From: Lutjanus erythropterus
Lineage: Eukaryota; Chordata; Actinopteri; Lutjaniformes; Lutjanidae
Length of the DNA stretch: 64,000 nucleotides
Direction of reading: 5' to 3'
NCBI GenBank assembly: GCA_020091685.1
Contig: CM034594.1
Span: 36,271,733 to 36,335,732, forward strand
Shown here piece by piece: positions 45,652 through 58,390 of this stretch. The position numbers were made by a program, and so were the translations under genes. Numbering within the stretch: the first letter of the stretch is position 1; every line of letters begins with the position of its first letter. The notes beneath the pieces are model-generated. The model worked only from the letters and a program-made list of their open reading frames with translations. It searched no databases and was not told where the DNA came from.

Positions 45652-46145
45652 ATCAGTCAGTCCAGATTTACTGTACTTACTTTGTACTTTACTGGACTTC
45701 CATGCTTCTACACTACATGGCAGAGGCAAAATACTGTACTTTTTAATCCACAAAGCTGTTTTCTGACACACATGGTTCTCACAGGACAGTGACGCTACAG
45801 ACATTTGATGGTCTTATAGACCATGATGCATTGCTATAGATTAAACTAGCCAACAATGGCCTCTGAAGAAGTTAAAATGAGCTCATCTTTAAACATCTAC
45901 AGCAGTAAACAGCAGTAACATTAAAGCAATAATATTAATCCAAAAACAGACATAATAACACTGACAGGGAACATTTCACTGCAACATGACCACTTTTATT
46001 TTAAGTATATTTATCTGAGAATATTTCCATTCTTTTACTTCAGTAAGGTTTTGTGAATGCAGGACTTGTAGTGAAGTATTTTTACAGTCTGATATTAGTA
46101 CTTTTGTTTCAGTAAAGGATCTGAATACTTCCATCTCAGAGGAGT
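45652..46145 (+). repeat. Fish dispersed repeat, family D, copy 1
   Basis: Contains TATAGATTAAACTAGCCAAC, GTGAATGCAGGACTTGTAG, and ends GTAAAGGATCTGAATACTTC. The copy at 61170 shares the same order and end; a reversed fragment lies at 57057. A widespread teleost element of class unknown to me. Confidence 0.7.
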
Positions 46146-46173
46146 AACGTCATTTCCATATATTGTCTGGACA

Positions 46174-46192
46174 GACAGACAGACAGACAGAC
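46174..46192 (+). repeat. (GACA)n short microsatellite; second copy at 46368-46391
   Basis: Two GACA tracts ~190 bases apart, each followed by GACTG. Confidence 0.85.
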
Positions 46193-47639
46193 TGGTCTCC
46201 ACAGAGGCTGCTGCGGGAAAGTGTGCATGCACTTATGAAGTCATGTTCACGTGCGACGCAGTTACCTTCTCTGAACTACAGATTATAAACGCTGCTGCAC
46301 GTTGGTGCTCATCAAACGTGTCGGACACAAAGTCACAGAGCAGCCCTGGATGTGTCTGTAAGCAGGACACAGACAGACAGACAGACAGACTGCAGCACAG
46401 CTAACATCAGACAGACAGAGGGAGGAACATCAGCTTAATGTTACTGTGATTGAATGATATCAAAACTTTGAGATGATGAAACACAAGTTTACCTGATTAC
46501 TGTTCACCACGATCCCTCTCGATATGTTATTTTCTCTTTAGTTCTGCTTCATCCTCTCATCAAAGTTGTCAACACTGACACCCGCCTTGACACGAGGGCG
46601 GGGCCCTATACAACTTGCATAGTGTGCGTCTAGGGCCAACCAGGTCTGCTCAGTGTGAATGTGTCATGTTAAAATCATGCCAGTCTTCTCATGCCTGAGA
46701 TTATTGTAAATATCCGTTTGCATTTAGGGCCACAACACAAAGATACAGGACTTGTGTTTTCCACACTGATCGAAGAGCTTGTGTTTGGGTTGGATGTGTG
46801 TCTGTGTGTGTGTGTGCTCTATTAATAGGGAGAGGAATGGTACGGGCCTGGGAATGTTGTCCTCTCCGGAAAAACAAACTTTTCTCCCCCCCCTCTGTCC
46901 CTCTCTCTCTCTTTCTCTGCCTCTCCATGGGAGATAGGACTGACATGATGATGGGGAGGGAAAGAAAAATGACAAGATAAGGGGAAGAGGGAGGAAAACG
47001 GCATGAGAGAAGATGAGAGAACAGGGAGGGGGGGGGGGTGTTTTTTTTCCAAGCGGAAAAGAGAATTACTGTTGCTGAATTTTGCTGCCACCATTTTTGT
47101 TGTCTACTTTATTTTGATTCCTTCAATGTGTCTCTCTAGAGGGTGTGGACAAACAACATATTTTATTGTTTAATTTGGAGGACTTGCTCATTTTACATGT
47201 TGTGGCTCATTCTGCAGTCTTGACAAACTCTTTGCTGTGATATAAATAAAACAGAGAGCATATTGCAGGATCTAATTCTGCCTTTTCCCCTTCTTCTTGG
47301 TTGCTGTTTTTGCACAAAGTAATTCAGCTTTTCTCTTTTAGTTAGCAGTTTGTTTGAATAAAACTTTATTTGTATTGTCAATGGACAAAACCGATCAGGG
47401 GTTCCACGTTTATGTTCGGTGTGAGCTTCGGATGTCATGATACCAAACATTTAGTAGTTGAAACCAGTCCCAGCTTTTTGACCTGCTCCTTGGTGTTTAT
47501 TGGAAATAATTTTAGGTGGTAAGACAGTTTTTCCTCACTCAGCTTTTGCTCCAGTAACAAGAATCTAAGTTTTATCCTCATTTGACTGTTGGAAGTTCTG
47601 ATTCATCCACAGATATGTCAGCAACACATGCAATCTAGT

Positions 47640-47985
47640 TGCTGATAGAACCGTAGTGACTGGAGTTTACAGAGATAGATATAACTGGATGTCATCTGCG
47701 TAGTTATTGAAATTGATGTTGTGGTTTGGAATGATATTGCATAGTGATAACATATAGGCTGAAGAGAACTGGGCCTAAGATAGAGCCCTGTGGGACGCCA
47801 CTCGTCAGTTCAGGTCTCACTTGACTGGCCATGGATGACCACTCTTCTGTCTATTCAAGAACTGTCTCAGGCAGTCTGAGCTGTAGCTTATAAAGAATTA
47901 GCTCAGTTTAGAAAAGAGCTCAACAGTGATCGGACAATTTTTCAATGGCTCTGATTCCAGAAGTGAATTTCCTCTTTGTTCCCTG
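47640..47985 (-). mobile_element. Broken LINE reverse-transcriptase fragment
   Basis: On the minus strand SGVPQGSILGPVLFSLY (47766-47800) and, after a one-base frame change, FNNYADDIQLYLS (47680-47712) are the conserved fingers/palm blocks of non-LTR reverse transcriptases; YADD holds the catalytic Asp pair. A stop follows at once and the flanking frames are disrupted, so this is a dead remnant. The clade cannot be settled from this piece. The upstream part recurs inverted at 53060-53175. Confidence 0.85.
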
Positions 47986-49525
47986 ATTTAACCCCTGATG
48001 ATCTGCCTCAGACACAAAGTACTTCTAAACATGATTCATGCTGTTTTTCTTTTTGATTACTTGAAGTGGAGCTGGTGTTGCAGCTGTACTGCTTACCATC
48101 TTCAATGTTGGCAGCAACAGAAGAGCAACAACGTGTTGTTTTTCTGTGCCGGTAGGTGTTCTTCTTCCTTTAACATTTAAAGGCAGACTAGAACACTTGT
48201 AGGCATGTATGATGTCCCCGTCAGGTCTGGAAGAATTGCATCCTCAGTATACTGAGTAAATTAGCAAATTTCATGTACTTTCTTTATGCCAGTTTACTAC
48301 GTCAACAATCAATAATCAATAAATCCTTAATAAGATAGAAAACGCACACTTTTTTGCAGGTCAACTTTTCTTTGAACATTCCTAGCTGCAGATTAGTGAT
48401 GTAAAACCTTAATTTATGAAGCACAAACCACACTGTATGAAAGAAAAAGCTGAGAAAACTCAAATTTTCATTGAGATAATTAACTTCTCCTCTTTCGCTA
48501 AACTTGTATCTTTGAGTTTTAGAAACCACCAAAAACATATTTTAAAAAATAATGTGTAAATTCATTGATGTGAAATTGAACGATGGTTAAAGTTTTAATA
48601 TTTTCAATTAGATTCATGCCTCACTGTGACCAATTTTCAAAATACAATTTTTATGAGTTTCTAAAACTCAAAGATTCAAGTCTGTCTAAAGAAGAGAAGT
48701 AAATCATCTCACATAAAAATTATAGGTTGGCAAAACTTTTTAAAGTTTATTTGAAAACTTAAAGAGCTTGAATTGGGCTCAAAAATCTGTTGCCACACGC
48801 TGCCTGGAAATTTTTGAGTTGTCTCACTTTTTTTTTTATGTGCATTTAATTGAATAATGAAACAAAACTGCTCTTGCTCTAAAAGGCTGCTTGTCCATCT
48901 GTCCTCCAAATAATGGCTCCACCAAACAAAACAGTTACCGCCACTTCCAGACTAACAAGCCAGACCAGACCAAATCATGAGAAAACCCCTGAGCTCTGTA
49001 GAAGTGGTACACAGAACAGACATTATCAGGTAATGGTTTTTTTATTGGTTAAAATGTTCAGGGCAAATAATCAATGAATGATTAATTAATACATCCCTGT
49101 ACCTACAGTAGTGTAGAAAAACATGCACTGTCATGTTTTCAGAATTTTGGTATCAACCAAAGTATCAGTTCTCGTGAAATCCATAGTGTGAGCAACAACA
49201 TGTTGTAACCTGTTGATTGATCCAATGTGATTATTAGCTGAAAGAGCAATTAAAGCTTTAATCAGTCTTGTATAAAAGTGTCCTCTGTGTTGATCCTGTG
49301 ATTTTTGGACCTATTTGACTGAAGCTTTTATGTCTGTATTGATATGTGCATATTTACATATACATTACATTCCTCCTTGTACAGTGTGTGTGCACAGATG
49401 CATTGTGAGTGTGTGTTTTTGTGCTACCTGGTTTCATGCATTCCAGTCATTTGGGCTCAGGCCAGAATATTCTGGGAAGTAGACCGGTGCAATGAGGAGG
49501 GAGGGAAAGATGAAATAAACTTTTT

Positions 49526-49543
49526 AAAAAAAAAAAAAAAAAA
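49526..49543 (+). repeat. Poly-A tract
   Basis: About 18 A residues with no element identified upstream. Confidence 0.8.
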
Positions 49544-51033
49544 CAGGAAATGGAAGAATGAGAGGATTCTTATGATTCCTTCCATTCTGAGGCTGAGATC
49601 CCAGGGGTTATTTTTGTCCCCTCTGAGGAGCCGTAAGCCATAAACAGGCTGATTGTGATGTAATCTCTTGTCTTTTTCCTTCTTCGTCTTCTCTCCCTGC
49701 TCTTTTCACCGCCCCTCAAAGATTAAAATTTAGTTTCGCTTAAATGTTCTTGAATTATGAGAGCAGAAGAAAAAAAAAAACGATTACTGTTTGCCGTCCA
49801 GGAAGAAGCAAAGATTGACAAAGATTTCTGTTGAGTTTACGTTGAAAAATTAACTACATAAATCAGTTCCTGGAAATTTACATTAACGCCAATGTAAAGT
49901 ATGTTTTATTAGGTGTATTTTGAATGCTGTGGACATGTTAAAGTGCCACAGATTGGATGATGGGATGAGGATTTTTGGAAAGCGGTAGAACTGGGCGGCA
50001 GCGGCACAAATGGCAAGGAAAGGACCCTTTAGTTTCAGTTTAGTCAGTGTGAGTGTTCGCTGATCTAATCGCTCCCTCTGAGAGCAACACTGGGACTGAG
50101 CCCGTATCACACACACACACTCACTCACACACACAAACACACACACACACGCAACACTGCCATATAAGGAGAGAGCGAGAGGGAATCAGGCAGGCTTGAA
50201 ACAGGGGGTCTCTTTTCTTCTCTGCCTTTTTCTTCCATTTTCTCTGGCGATCCTAAAGTTCATTGGCAGCCTCGCTCTCTCTCGTTATTCATGCTATCAT
50301 CTTCCGTTTTAGTTTGCGCTCTTATCCCGCTCCTCATGCTCTCATTTTGTCCTCCCCCCTTAGTCTGAAACTGTCTCTCCCTTTCTTTCTTCCAGCACAC
50401 ACCCAGTTTTTAGAAACCTCTCTCTGCAGCATTTCAACTTTCCTCCCCGGCTTTGCTCACGAGTACACATTAACTAAATGTCCCCCCCTGTTCAAACAGG
50501 CTAGTGATATTAGCTCAGTCCAAACACATGGTTCACAGGAGTGTAAGGCCATTAGGAAACAAGTCGGTTTTAATCTAGAGTGTGAGCAAACAAAGGAGCA
50601 CTTCCACTGCCACTGATACAATGTGACAAAGGCAGTTATTTTCTGCTTCATTGTTATTCTGCAGGCGCATTGTTTTTCAAAATGTTTTTTAGAGACCGAG
50701 CCCTGCTAGCGACCCCCGTATTTGCCATTTCATAATGTGTTTTCAGTGGTTTGGCTTCAGCTACGAGTTGTAAACCACTTTGTGCAATTTAGCAGCTGAT
50801 ATCAATATTTGGCAATATGAGGTTCTTGTGGGAAACCGACAATACTTGGGCTGAATATTTGAATCGTGTCGTCTTTTACTGAAAAAAACACCCACAATAA
50901 GCCCCCTTTTTTCGATTTGCATTATTGATCCTTGTGTCTGTGTCTCACAGTCCGGAGCTCAACAATGAGGACTGCCCGCTTACTTTCAGGAGCGAGTAAA
51001 ATGCCATGTTGGGCTAGTAAATATGGCAACAGA

Positions 51034-51380
51034 GGTAGCAAAAGTACACACATTCTGTACTCAACAAGTACAGATACTAGAAAGACTGGTAAAAGTAGCA
51101 GTACTGACTCAACTTCTTTACTACAGTAAAAGTGAGTGTTAGGTCTTCCACAAAAGTTTTTTTTCTTGTTACACTTTTTATGTCCTTTTCCTCTTGTCAC
51201 GCCTTTTTATGTTGTTTTTGACTTGCGTTAAAACTAAAGTAATGAGTCTGTTTTGAAAATGTAAAGAGTAGAAAGTACAGAAGGTTATGTTTAAAGTGTA
51301 AATAGTAAAAGTAAAAAGTTGTCAGAAAAAAATTACGTTATTTAAGTATTTGTACTTAATTACTTCCCACTTCTGTGGTT
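51034..51380 (+). repeat. Family A repeat, copy 2 (shortest)
   Basis: Starts AGAGGTAGCAAAAGTACACA and ends GTACTTAATTACTTCCCACT; carries only two or three of the TTTTTATGTTGTTTTTGACT units that are expanded in the other copies. Confidence 0.75.
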
Positions 51381-51664
51381 AAAAACAAACAAACAGAAAA
51401 ACTATTAACCTATTTCGATAATCAAAGTAGTTTTCCCGCTAAAATGTCAGAAAATAAAACAACATAAACGTTAAACCCTGCAGTCAGGACAAAATTTATT
51501 GTCATTATTGGTTTCCATTAATCAAATGGAGCCTTGTGGACCTACATTGTGTTTTTATGAGTAGTCATACAGCTCAGTGTGACACTGTTAGTGAATATTT
51601 TGACAAAGCAGTGGTTAATGTGTACAGTAAAGATGACAGAGAGCACCCCCTGTGGCTTCTGTGT

Positions 51665-51668
<4 letters not shown>

Positions 51669-51701
<33 letters not shown>

Positions 51702-51771
51702 AGGAATGCAACTGTTTCATGTGAGCAGTTGTACTTACTTTCCTGGGAGTATCCGGTATCGGACAGTGTGT

Positions 51772-51803
<32 letters not shown>
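51669..51803 (+). repeat. Two (TG)n microsatellites, 51669-51700 and 51766-51803
   Basis: Two TG tracts separated by 65 bases of unique sequence. Confidence 0.95.
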
Positions 51804-52489
51804 CTTTAGCGTAGATAAAGAAAACGTTTCCCTTTTTTAGTTCTGTCCCACTGGGAGCGCAACTTGTGGGAGGGTGGTCCTCAATCAGGTCCTCTTCTGT
51901 TCACATGGATGACGAGCAGGATGGAGCTCTTATGTTTGACATCAGTCTCTCAGCACACAGGCTTATGTAAGCTCATGTGCTTGTTTAACGTGGGACGTTT
52001 GTCACTGTTGCAATCAAAAAACTAGGAGGAAAAACAGTGATTATTTTGATATTGATACTTCTTGGCTATTTCTGGTCAACTTAATAACTAAATAATTGTA
52101 GTATTTGTCAGCTAACTGTTGAATGGCTGCATGTGATTTGTGCACTAGCATTAGACCTTTTTCACCAACACATTTTAAGATGTCGCGGTAAGAAAAGCAC
52201 AGTCTGCCCAGACTATTCAAGAGACAAGTCCTGCAGAAAGCTCTGCCATACTTTGTGATGTTGATCAAATAGGCTGACAATGGATTTTTGGGACTGATGC
52301 CAATATTAGGGAGTACAAAAAATCTGATATTCTTTATTTATATAATTATATAACATCCAAAATTACATCAGGGCATGGCAATAGTACATTTTTATAATAA
52401 TAATAAATAACCATAAATAAAAAGAACACAAGTAAAACAACTTGAATAAAGAAAGGGGTTCAACTATACATAAAATGCTGCATATAAAA

Positions 52490-52702
52490 CTAAAAAAAAC
52501 AACATTTCCTGGTTTCTTTTGTCCTTTCTGACAGTAAACTGAATGTCTTTGGGTTATGGACAAAACAAGACATTTAAGGACGTCACCTTGAGCTTTGGGA
52601 GACACTTTCTGACACTATAGACTGAACAACGAATCGATTAATCAAGAAAATAATCAACCAATTAATTGATAATGACAGTAACCACTAGTTGCAGCCGTAA
52701 TA
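52490..52702 (-). repeat. Family C repeat, reverse copy
   Basis: Contains CAGTAAACTGAATGTCTTTG, AATCGATTAATCAAGAAAAT and ends ACTAGTTGCAGCCGTAA. Confidence 0.7.
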
Positions 52703-53059
52703 GCTGTGCAAGGCCAATATTTGGTACAACCTTACAGAGTCACTAGCATAGATAGGGTATTAACCTTGTGTTAAGAAAAGCATGTTTTATTTGCAGTGTC
52801 ATGGAGAAGTGTAACAGCAAGGTCTGTGATTGGTGGAGCTTGTTGTTACCATGGAAATGTTTACCTCCCGCTAACAGGTAATTCTGTCACCATGCTGGCT
52901 AGTTAGGCAGCTAACAATTGTACTAAAATGTACTAACAATATTTTTGCTCAGAATTGAATGTTTTTATGTTCATGATTCATCTTGTAGCTGGTTTCCTTG
53001 GTTTCAGGCTTAAAACTCTCTATGCTAGAAGTTTCTGAAATGTCAGTAGAGTGAATAAA

Positions 53060-53175
53060 TAGGAAATTCACTTCTGGAATCGGAGCCACTGAAAAAGTGG
53101 GCGATCACTGTTGAGCTCTTTTCTAAACTGAGCTAATTCTTTTTAAGCTACGTCTCAGACTGCCTTAGAAAAGAG
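53060..53175 (+). mobile_element. LINE fragment, inverted partner of 47862-47980
   Basis: GATCACTGTTGAGCTCTTTT followed by CTAAACTGAGCTAATTCTTT is the reverse complement of the segment just upstream of the reverse-transcriptase blocks at 47640-47985, with few differences. Only ~115 bases remain. Confidence 0.8.
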
Positions 53176-53678
53176 ACTCTGACTAAGGAAACAACAGTTA
53201 CATGTATTTGGAAACTTATAAACCTTATTTGGCACATTTTCCTGCTTCGTTATCCAGCTGACCTGACAAAAACATTTTTCAGGTATTGATTGATTTCTGC
53301 CTGTCACATGTAACAGTGGTTCACAGCCAGTTATCCGGTTGGACCTTCATGATGGTGCCAGATGTTGTTGCTAGGAGATTTGTGATGCAACTGCAAAGCC
53401 TCTGGAGTGTGGCACTGCAGGGTGACTGCTGGTGTGTGCTCTGCGCTGCTTGGTTTTTCCTTTCTCATTCATGCTTTCTCTTCCATTCAGATGTTTCTGT
53501 GGCAACTGTTGTTACATAGCAACTGACCGGCCAATAACAGAGTTTGATCTCCCATGCTTTTATCTTGCTCCATCTCTCACTCCCCCCTCCCCGCCATCTC
53601 ACCTGCCTTCTTGTCCAAACTGAATGAGTCTCAAAAGAGTTTCCTCTCATCAGACTGTCACTGATCCTTAAGGCCCTT

Positions 53679-54210
53679 TCACAGTGAAAAGTGGCAACCG
53701 CAGCAGCTTATCCCGCATAGGAACCACACAGCTGCACGCTAACAGGGTTCTGCTGAGTAGACAAAGTCTGACATGGTCAAACTTGTGTAGCAGCCACAGA
53801 AAAGTGAAAATCCGTGCTGGTTCATGCGGGCGGTGACTGTCTCCCCTCTCTGCTGCCGCTGCCTCCGGGCTGCGTGGCAAAGCTACCACCAGGCTCTTAT
53901 TGAACTGGAAAGAAGCAACAACATCTATCTTTCCTGTCTGTAAAGGCCTTTACACTCCCAGTCACTAAAATCAAACCATTCACCGCTGAACATTTCCTCC
54001 TCTGGAGCAGGTTTATGAAAGGATCGAGTTCCTGATTTAGGCCAGGAAATCTGTGTGAGCTCCTTCAATCGCTGCACTCTGGATTCACTCTCACACAGCC
54101 TGAGCGAAGCTGCTCAGCGGGCGGCTGCTGTGCCCCGCAGCCTCCAGGTGCGCAAGTGTGTGACTGGGTGAGAGTGACTTGTAGCATGAGGCCCCGTTCA
54201 GACAAAGAGT
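53679..54210. repeat. Possible dispersed element with AGGCCCTTTCACAG border
   Basis: The segment opens TTAAGGCCCTTTCACAGTG; related phrases recur in direct orientation at 53945 (TAAAGGCCTTTACACTCCC) and 54189 (GAGGCCCCGTTCAGACA). Such phrases border non-autonomous hAT-like elements in fish, but no inverted termini could be paired here. Confidence 0.3.
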
Positions 54211-55576
54211 AAGATCCACTGATAAAACTGGAAGCATCATGAGGGGGTGAGACAGAGGGAGATTCCCAGATCACTTCAGTCACTGTGAAAATATGCACAC
54301 GTCTATTAACGGTGTAGATCACAAGTTTCATCATGATACGATATCATATCCATTCTTTTGACAATTATATGGTATTTGCTGATATTACAAGGTCTGCCAC
54401 AATGTTATTTTAATTCAGTTCAGGACCCTGGAATCGATATGAGATGCCACCACTTTCTTTTCTAATTTTGAAGAAAAAAAAAACATCAACACATGAATAA
54501 TTGTAACCATTTATGCAGTTAAGTTTACTTTAACCTGACTCCATTAACATGGCTTGACAACAAGAAATTTTAAAGCTGCTACAAGTGGAGAAAGATTGTC
54601 GATTGTTGAGTCTCTTTCCCAGGTTGTACTTTACAGTAGTTCCAGTAGATTTCAGGGAAAAAAAGTAGTTACATGAAACTGCTCACAACAAACTCTGCGG
54701 ATTATATTCAGTTACTTTCAACTGGTTTTAGGGTGAACTGCCCCTTTAACAAATTATATGTATTTTTATGCTTTTTTTGCTCTTGCTGCAGGTTTAAGTC
54801 ACTGCATCTTCCGACAGAAATCATTTCCATTTCAGTCTGCGCGGACGTTTTTTTCAGGATAACACTGATCCAGCAGCTCTGATGATTTTGTGCTGTAAAA
54901 TGTGATAAATGGCTTCAAATGGTTCTTAATACACGGTATTTTTTCAGACAGTGTTTAACATGATCAATGAATAAATTTTGCCCAATTTTTACTGCTTTCT
55001 AAGCGTTTTCTAACTCTTACACTAGTTGACTAGTCTATATTAAAATTTGCATTTAGTCGACAGGAAAATAAGTCACCAAGAACATCCCTAGTTTGCATAT
55101 GATGTTCCTCGTCTGTTGATTCAAATGCAGAATATTTCCACACTGCTGATTTATTCCAGAGAGGGGAGTAAATGTCCTCATTGTCTTTTTCTTGGCTGCG
55201 AGCCATTAGCTGCCTGGCATTACTGTTTGAAGTAAGCTTTGACAGAAACAGTGACACAGTTTTCACTTAGTGATATTGCATTGTGAATCATTGAATTGAT
55301 ACAGTGATGCAGACAGATGGATTTTTACACCCCTGACACTGTCCAGGTGCTGAGTCTTAAAAAAAAAAGAATTATATCTTCCTAAGGACTTGCTGTACTG
55401 GCTTTCTGGTATATTTTTATTTCATGCATAAAGGAAACTGCAACATTTTAAGTGCAAATTTGTAAAATTGATAAATCAAACCAGACACTTGCCTGTTGAA
55501 GTTTGACAGGCAGTTCAGAAAAATTCAATGATTTTTTTTATTTTTTTTAATTTTCCCTCCTGATTGCAATGAGTAA

Positions 55577-55982
55577 GGGTGGGTTCACACCTTAAGGTCT
55601 GGATCCTGAATCAAAGTAGAGTGAAGGTTGTTTCAGTTTTCAACTGGTCCGGTTTACGTTCACAAACGCAGAAAAACAGTCCAGAAACTGTAGAAAAGGT
55701 TGTTTGATTATTGGTCATACAGTCTGCGGGTAAAATGACACCTAGCTTGTCCAAATTTCTATCCTGGATATTGTACATCATGGAACACCGACAGGTTCTG
55801 TTCATGTTGGCATTTCTCCAGAGTTCATCTGACAGCGGTCCAAGAACTTAGAGTTGGACCAGAGAATGATTCTTTGGTCGGCACCAGAGTTTGAATCTTT
55901 AATGAAGAGCACCGGAGGGTAAACACTCCAGGGTTTGGTTCAAGCGGACTAAACACTAAACAAGGCTGGTGTGAACCCACCC
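55577..55982. mobile_element. 406-bp non-autonomous DNA transposon with 15-bp terminal inverted repeats
   Basis: Perfect inverted termini GGGTGGGTTCACACC and GGTGTGAACCCACCC. The flanking octamers ATGAGTAA and ATAAGTGA agree at six of eight positions, suggesting a decayed 8-bp target duplication, as hAT elements make. Further inside, TTGGACCAGAG and CTGGTCC-type words are complementary. No transposase ORF. Confidence 0.8.
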
Positions 55983-56038
55983 ATAAGTGACATTACGAAG
56001 TGTAACGTTGGCGAGGTTACTAATACTACCAACCTGTG

Positions 56039-56140
56039 CAGCTGTGATGTAGCGTGGAGCTTAGGTACAAGGCTGCATCACAGCTGGATGTGGTCACAAG
56101 TACACCAGGCCACACCTGACCACACCCAGCTGTGATGTTG
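56039..56140. repeat. Cluster of CAGCTGTGATG motifs in both orientations
   Basis: CAGCTGTGATGTAG (56039), its near-complement CTGCATCACAGCTG (56073) and CAGCTGTGATGTTG (56127). The first two could form a hairpin. Confidence 0.6.
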
Positions 56141-57056
56141 GCTGTTTTCAGGAGTTCAAGGGACATTTTAACCAACAAAGGCCAGTGCAGACTTTCTCCT
56201 TCAAATTTCAGAGTTGCATTCTGTCATTGAAGTACTTAAAGTTTTACTGAATGTTCAGTAAAACTAAAATCTGTTGGAGCAATATCTCTCTTCTTCTTCT
56301 TCTTCTTTATTTTCTGTGTTTCATTGTCTCTTCTCCACCCTGTTCCACCCTCTCATGAGATCAGCCTTTGTTTTGGTGCATTGTTATGTCCCTCCCCTGT
56401 TTGTGTGTCTCTGACCGCTCATTGTCTGAGTTCAGACCGGCTCTTTTGCTGCCTGCGGTGCACCGATACAGTACGGGATTCCTCCCGTGTCCCATTTGTG
56501 GCGTTTTCATTATTGTAAATCTGCTCAAAGCTGCTCCATATTCTCTGACACCGTTTTCCTGGAAATGTTCAGCTCCGTTCAACCCCTTTTTAAAAAGCCT
56601 GGCACATGTTTTGATTGCCTAAAGCTGTAATAAGACACTTCATTTATTGTAGCTTTACTAGCCAACCAACCTATACACACACACACAAAAAAATACACAC
56701 ACACACGAGGATTTTAGGCTGCGAGGGGTCCGGAATGTCGAGGAAAGAAGGATAAAGAGGGGAAGTGGAGAAAAAGAGGGATAAGGGGGAGGAAGAGGGA
56801 CTAGAGAGGGGGGAAAAGAAAGTAAAGTGAAGTATGAAGTGGGAAAGAGAGAGATTGACTTAATCCACAGTATAGTGTTTAGTCTTGGCTAAGCTGAAGT
56901 ATTATAACAGTACAACCTGCTGGGAATGATGCTGACTAACTGCTCAGTTCACTCACAGTCTTTCTGCTTCTTGCTGTCACCTTTTTTCATCTCTGTTCGT
57001 CTTTTTTGCTCCTCCTCCCTTCTTTTTTAAAACCTTTAGTCTCAAACTACACATCA

Positions 57057-57150
57057 GTTGTGGAAAGAGTACTGACAGTCTTTACTCAAGAAGAAGTCCT
57101 GTTACATTACTGAAATATAACTGCAAGTACTACAAGTAAAACTACTGGTG
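57057..57150 (-). repeat. Family D repeat, reversed fragment
   Basis: TTGTGGAAAGAGTACTGACA with CTTTACTCAAGAAGAAGTCC is a diverged complement of the family D 3' end. Confidence 0.45.
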
Positions 57151-57207
57151 TAGTCACATGGGTTTCATTGGCCCAGTTGTGATCACATAAGCCTTCCTAG
57201 CTAAGAA

Positions 57208-58390
57208 AATTTGTTTCCCAAAATGTTCTGGGAACGTTTGTTTTTGGCCCCAGGAATGTTGTTAAAACATTCCTGTATATCGCTCACTTGATCTTAAAAT
57301 GTTTTCTCATGTAATAATAATAATAATATTACATCATTAAAACATTCTTGGAAGGTTAAGTGAAATTTCCAGGAAGGTTACTTGAATGTTTCCTGTTAAT
57401 ATTTACTCAGAATTATAATTGTAAGTTTGCCATTACGGAAAACCGTAACATTCTGGGAAGTTTGGGTTTCAGTTTTCCCTGGATGTTAAAAAGAAAGTTC
57501 TTCTTATCTAAAAGCAATGTTGTGATTACGCTCTGGAAATGTTTATTGAACATCCCTGCATAATGTTCCCTGGATGTTAAAATGTTTTCTGACGTAAAAG
57601 CATTGTTTATGTTATGCTACAATCTTGGAAGGTGAGGCGACAGTTCCAGGAAGGTTAACTGAACATTTCCCCTAAATGTTCCTTCAATGTTATTACTGTA
57701 AGTTTGCCTTATGGAAAACTAACATTATGTCACATTTCCAGAATATTCTGGGAGAGTTTGTTGAATATTCCAGGAAGTTTCTTTGAATGTTGATGTTGAT
57801 GTTAAAATGTTTTCTGATGAAAAACCAAAATTAATGTTAAGTTATTGAAACGTTCTTAGAAGGTTAGGTCACAGTTCCAGGAAGGTTGCTTGGACGTTTC
57901 CCCTTAATGTTCCCTCAAAGTTAATAATAATTGTAAGTTTGCCTCACAGAAAACTAACATTATGTTACGTTTCCAAAATGTTCTGGGAATGTTAGAAGAA
58001 TGTTTTGGGAAGTTTATTTGAACGCTCCCCTTTAACGTTCTCTGGATGTTAAAAGGAAAGTTTTACTGACGTACAAGCAGCGCTGTGACTATGTGCCCAG
58101 AAGGTTCTGAGGTTTGTTGAATGTTCCCTTTAATGTTTCTTACATGTTACAAAGGCAAGTTTTTCTACTGTAAAGATAACAATCCTAGAACTTTCTGTAC
58201 GTCTGTGCAACATTCTTCAAACATTGTGGGAGAGTTTTCAAGGCTATCAACAGGGAACCTCAGGGCGAACATCATTAAAATCACCCTCAACAAAAGGTGT
58301 GGTTATTAGGATGTTATGGGAACGTTACGCTGCATGAAAAAATTGCACAACATTCTTTGAATTGAAACCTGCAAGGAATGTTACGGTAGT
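57208..58390 (+). repeat. Tandem array of ~235-bp degenerate units
   Basis: Successive units begin AAAATGTTTTCTNATG at 57297, 57577 and 57808, with a more diverged one near 58047. Each holds, in order, CTTGGAAGGTNAGG, TTCCAGGAAGGTTNNTTGAA, GTAAGTTTGCC, GAAAACTAACATTATGT and TTCTGGGA. Within units the words AACGTTC, GGGAATGTT and GGATGTTAA recur, giving a smaller internal periodicity. No coding frame. Confidence 0.85.

Noticed and set aside
46520..46640. Possible element spanning 45270-46640 bounded by GGGGCCCTA phrases
   Set aside because: The two phrases (45329 and 46600) could not be paired as inverted or direct termini with confidence; only the family D copy inside is supported.
57208..58390. 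CRISPR-like array
   Set aside because: Units are ~235 bp, diverged throughout and without the short repeat/unique spacer pattern; also a vertebrate genome.
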